Positions 62,115-64,000 of a DNA stretch of 64,000 nucleotides are shown one piece after another (position 1 is the first letter of the stretch; each line of letters opens with the position of its first letter). The DNA lies in the NCBI RefSeq assembly GCF_001417965.1, contig NW_018388103.1:407619-471618 (forward strand). The letters run 5' to 3'. Made by a program: the position numbers and the translations under genes. The notes below the pieces were generated by a model. It searched no databases. It was not told where the DNA came from and saw only the letters and a list, made by a program, of their open reading frames with translations. This stretch comes from Exaiptasia diaphana (lineage: Eukaryota > Cnidaria > Anthozoa > Actiniaria > Aiptasiidae).

Positions 62115-63939
62115 CTACCATTTGTACTTTTCAGGCATATTATTAAGAAATTCCTCCTCAGCATCAGTATTCTTGCGCCCAAGTATTTTATTTCTTTGTG
62201 GATATCTTCCAAACATATCTATAATTTCCTAGTTGGAGTAGTAATACAAAGATTTTATTGCAAAAAATGACTAAACCAGATAGCACTTACTAACACTTTT
62301 CAAAATTTAAGATCATAGACAATAAGAGGTCAGAGATAAAATTGAACATTCATGAATAGTGGATAATCATCACCCAGAATCATCATTCTATTTTGTTACT
62401 CGTTTACTTGTTTTTTTACTTGTTTTTTTTTTGTTTTTTTTTTTTTTGTTGTTGTTGTTGTTGTTTGTTTGTTTTTGTTTTTTGTGGAATTGTTTATATG
62501 CCGATGCACACAAAAGGTTGATAGAGTTGAGTACTCAAGTATCTGGAAATACCATCAATGTTCAACCATTCAATCATCATCATCATCATCATTATCATCA
62601 TCATTATCACGATCATCATTGTTATCATTATTATCATAATAATATTTATTATCATCATTATGTGCAAAAAAATATATGGACATAAAAAACAGTGAAATGA
62701 GGACTTTTCAAGACATATACCTTGTGATTTTTAGCAAACTGTACAAAGCCTTTTGTTTTTTCAGCATACTCTGTTGCCTCTGCATCCTTGGCTAGTTGCT
62801 CAACAAGAGCCACTGATAGTTCCTGTAATGTAATACTACAATATTAGGTCATGGTAAAGATCCTATTGGCCCCTGATATATATAATAGGTTTCCGTGTCC
62901 ATCAACCTCATCGTTGTTAGTTTTAGTGTAAGGCTTCCTGTGGACACAGGAATCCCAAAGAAACTACAAATGAAAAATACACATAACTTAATCTTATTTC
63001 TAAAGCAAACCTGATCTGAAGGATCTTCACTGTGTTCCATGGGAAGATAGATAAATAACCTCTCATTGAACGATTGCTTTAGATGATCATGAGTCTTCCT
63101 CTCTAAAAACTACAGCAAATTATAGACATCAATCTAGCAAACCTGATCTGAAGGATCTTCACTATGTTCCATAGGAAGATAGATAAATAATCTCTCATTG
63201 AACGATTGCTTTAGATGATCATGAGTCTTCCTCTCTAAAAACTACAGCAAATTATAGACATAAATCTTGTGTTTTACCAGCAATTAACATGTATAAATCG
63301 CAAACATATTAACAACCTCATGTTGAGGAGGAGTGTATGTTGACAAAAATCTTACTGTTTCTGCCCTCTTAAATCTTAGAAGAAGCTAATTTCAACATAT
63401 TTGATATAGGGCAGTGCAGAAACTCACCTTTTTTGTCAACTTTCTTGCTCTTTCATCTCCATCAAAAGATTTTGGACTGCCCTGTGTCAAGCAAAACTTA
63501 CCATTTAGCTTAAATTGAATTTGACACCTTTGAAGGTATAAGTGTACATAGGAAATAAATCATCTACAACTCTGAAATATAGAAGGGGTTCCAGATGACC
63601 ATGCCCCTTGTATTGGTTGTGTATCATCTAGCTCTACTTAATTTTAGAAATAATTATACACCCTTTTAATAAGTCCCGAGGTATTCGAGTTCTCTGTACT
63701 TGACTTGACGTCAAATTTATTCTTTTAAATTTTTTAAAATACAAAGGGAATTCAAAAGAATAAACTTGACATAAAGTGCAGACAACACAATACCTCGGGA
63801 CTTATTAAAAGAGTGTATAAATTAAAGTTCTTACTCTGTAGATGCTCCTACTGAACTGATCAGTCAGAATAATTAGTGCCAGTGATGGTTTGGGTTCTAG
63901 TTCCCAGTCTTTTAACCCACCTTGGTGAGCAAGCTCTAC
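62115..63939 (-). CDS. DUF924 family protein, 3' portion (5' exons outside the window)
   Basis: Visible exons on the minus strand, all phase 0: 63939-63835, 63481-63428, one of the two alternative copies 63241-63143 or 63109-63011, 62822-62721, and terminal 62228-62115. They give 157 residues of C-terminal protein. Family hallmarks of DUF924 (PF06041), recalled not searched: LALIILTDQFSRSIYRGSP across the first junction, RLFIYLPMEHSEDPSDQ, a helical FVQFAKNHK segment and EIIDMFGRYPQRNKILGRK before the stop. This is a helical family of unsettled function found in bacteria and eukaryotes. The 5' end lies beyond 63939; the residues before that exon are not visible. A TA-flanked inverted-repeat element sits in the first visible intron. 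An exon is duplicated in tandem with only synonymous differences. Confidence 0.92.
62400..62665. repeat. Poly-T/GTT and (ATC)n low-complexity tract in a DUF924 intron
   Basis: A T-rich run with GTTGTTGTT is followed after 62570 by CATCATCATC and TTATCATCATTATC simple sequence. It lies in the intron between the last two DUF924 exons and produces a spurious Phe/Leu/His-rich open frame on the plus strand. Confidence 0.85.
63005..63250 (-). repeat. 132-bp tandem duplication containing a whole DUF924 exon
   Basis: The block starting GCAAACCTGATCTGAAGG at 63005 recurs at 63137. Each copy holds a 99-nt exon with the same acceptor and donor. The three differences I see inside the exons (AGG/AGA, CCC/CCT, CAC/CAT) are all synonymous. 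Only 33 bp separate the exon copies. Confidence 0.9.
63659..63815. mobile_element. MITE with 27-bp inverted ends flanked by TA, in a DUF924 intron
   Basis: The left end CACCCTTTTAATAAGTCCCG, then AGGTATT, mirrors the right end AATACCTCGGGACTTATTAA, then AAGAGTG. TA flanks both sides, as expected for Tc1/mariner-type insertion. 157 bp, no coding capacity. Confidence 0.8.
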
Positions 63940-64000
63940 CTGAAATTCATGATAATATACCATATCAGCTGATGTCGCACCAATCTGATCCAGTTACATA

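Noticed and set aside
62359-62685. Plus-strand frame rich in Phe, Leu and His
   Set aside because: Produced by the poly-T and ATC simple repeats in a DUF924 intron.
1-64000. CRISPR array, bacterial operon or virus-like element
   Set aside because: The tandem arrays lack CRISPR-like regular unique spacers, coding genes are spliced, and no capsid, envelope, polymerase or long terminal repeat pair was recognised.

Overview
Organism. The window is metazoan nuclear DNA. It is AT-rich and intron-rich, with small phase-consistent exons, GT/AG splice sites, many short foldback (MITE-like) elements and no operons. Two FGF8-class growth factor genes plus a Sprouty-type gene rule out a non-animal source. 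Compact single-domain genes, short introns and the repeat style suggest a cnidarian, most likely an anthozoan (coral or sea anemone). That placement is inference, because no database was searched.

Layout. (1) 1985-5817, minus strand: a complete five-exon FGF8-like gene (FGF-A). (2) 5818-21958: about 16 kb without a supported gene, holding several copies of a short inverted-repeat element with CCCGTGAAA ends, a foldback element and some tandem duplications. (3) 21959-31258, plus strand: a second complete five-exon FGF8-like gene (FGF-B). It is divergent from FGF-A and has the same intron phases; its large introns carry degenerate minisatellites. (4) 31259-45891: gene-poor, with a 116-bp tandem array and nested palindromes. 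(5) 45892-46845, minus strand: an intronless Sprouty-type gene, converging on FGF-B. (6) 46846-53393: no supported gene, several palindromic repeats. (7) 53394-54342, minus strand: an unrecognised conserved-looking 280-residue protein, sharing a divergent promoter region with (8) 54727-55662, plus strand: a three-exon small membrane protein. (9) 57032-61195, plus strand: a 17-exon gene for an unrecognised single-pass membrane protein, built from alternating tandem-duplicated mini-exons, several with a KGKEIVPWVP-type motif. (10) 62115-63939 and beyond, minus strand: a DUF924 family gene whose 5' part lies outside the window and which has one exon tandemly duplicated.

How the genes relate. FGF-A and FGF-B are secreted ligands produced by an inverted duplication. 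Sprouty proteins are classical feedback inhibitors of FGF receptor/MAPK signalling, so ligand and antagonist genes sit within about 45 kb. The remaining genes show no obvious pathway link to that group. The strongest candidate for something undescribed is the modular-exon membrane protein gene at 57.0-61.2 kb, including inverted copies of its own module. No complete virus-like element or transposase gene was recognised.
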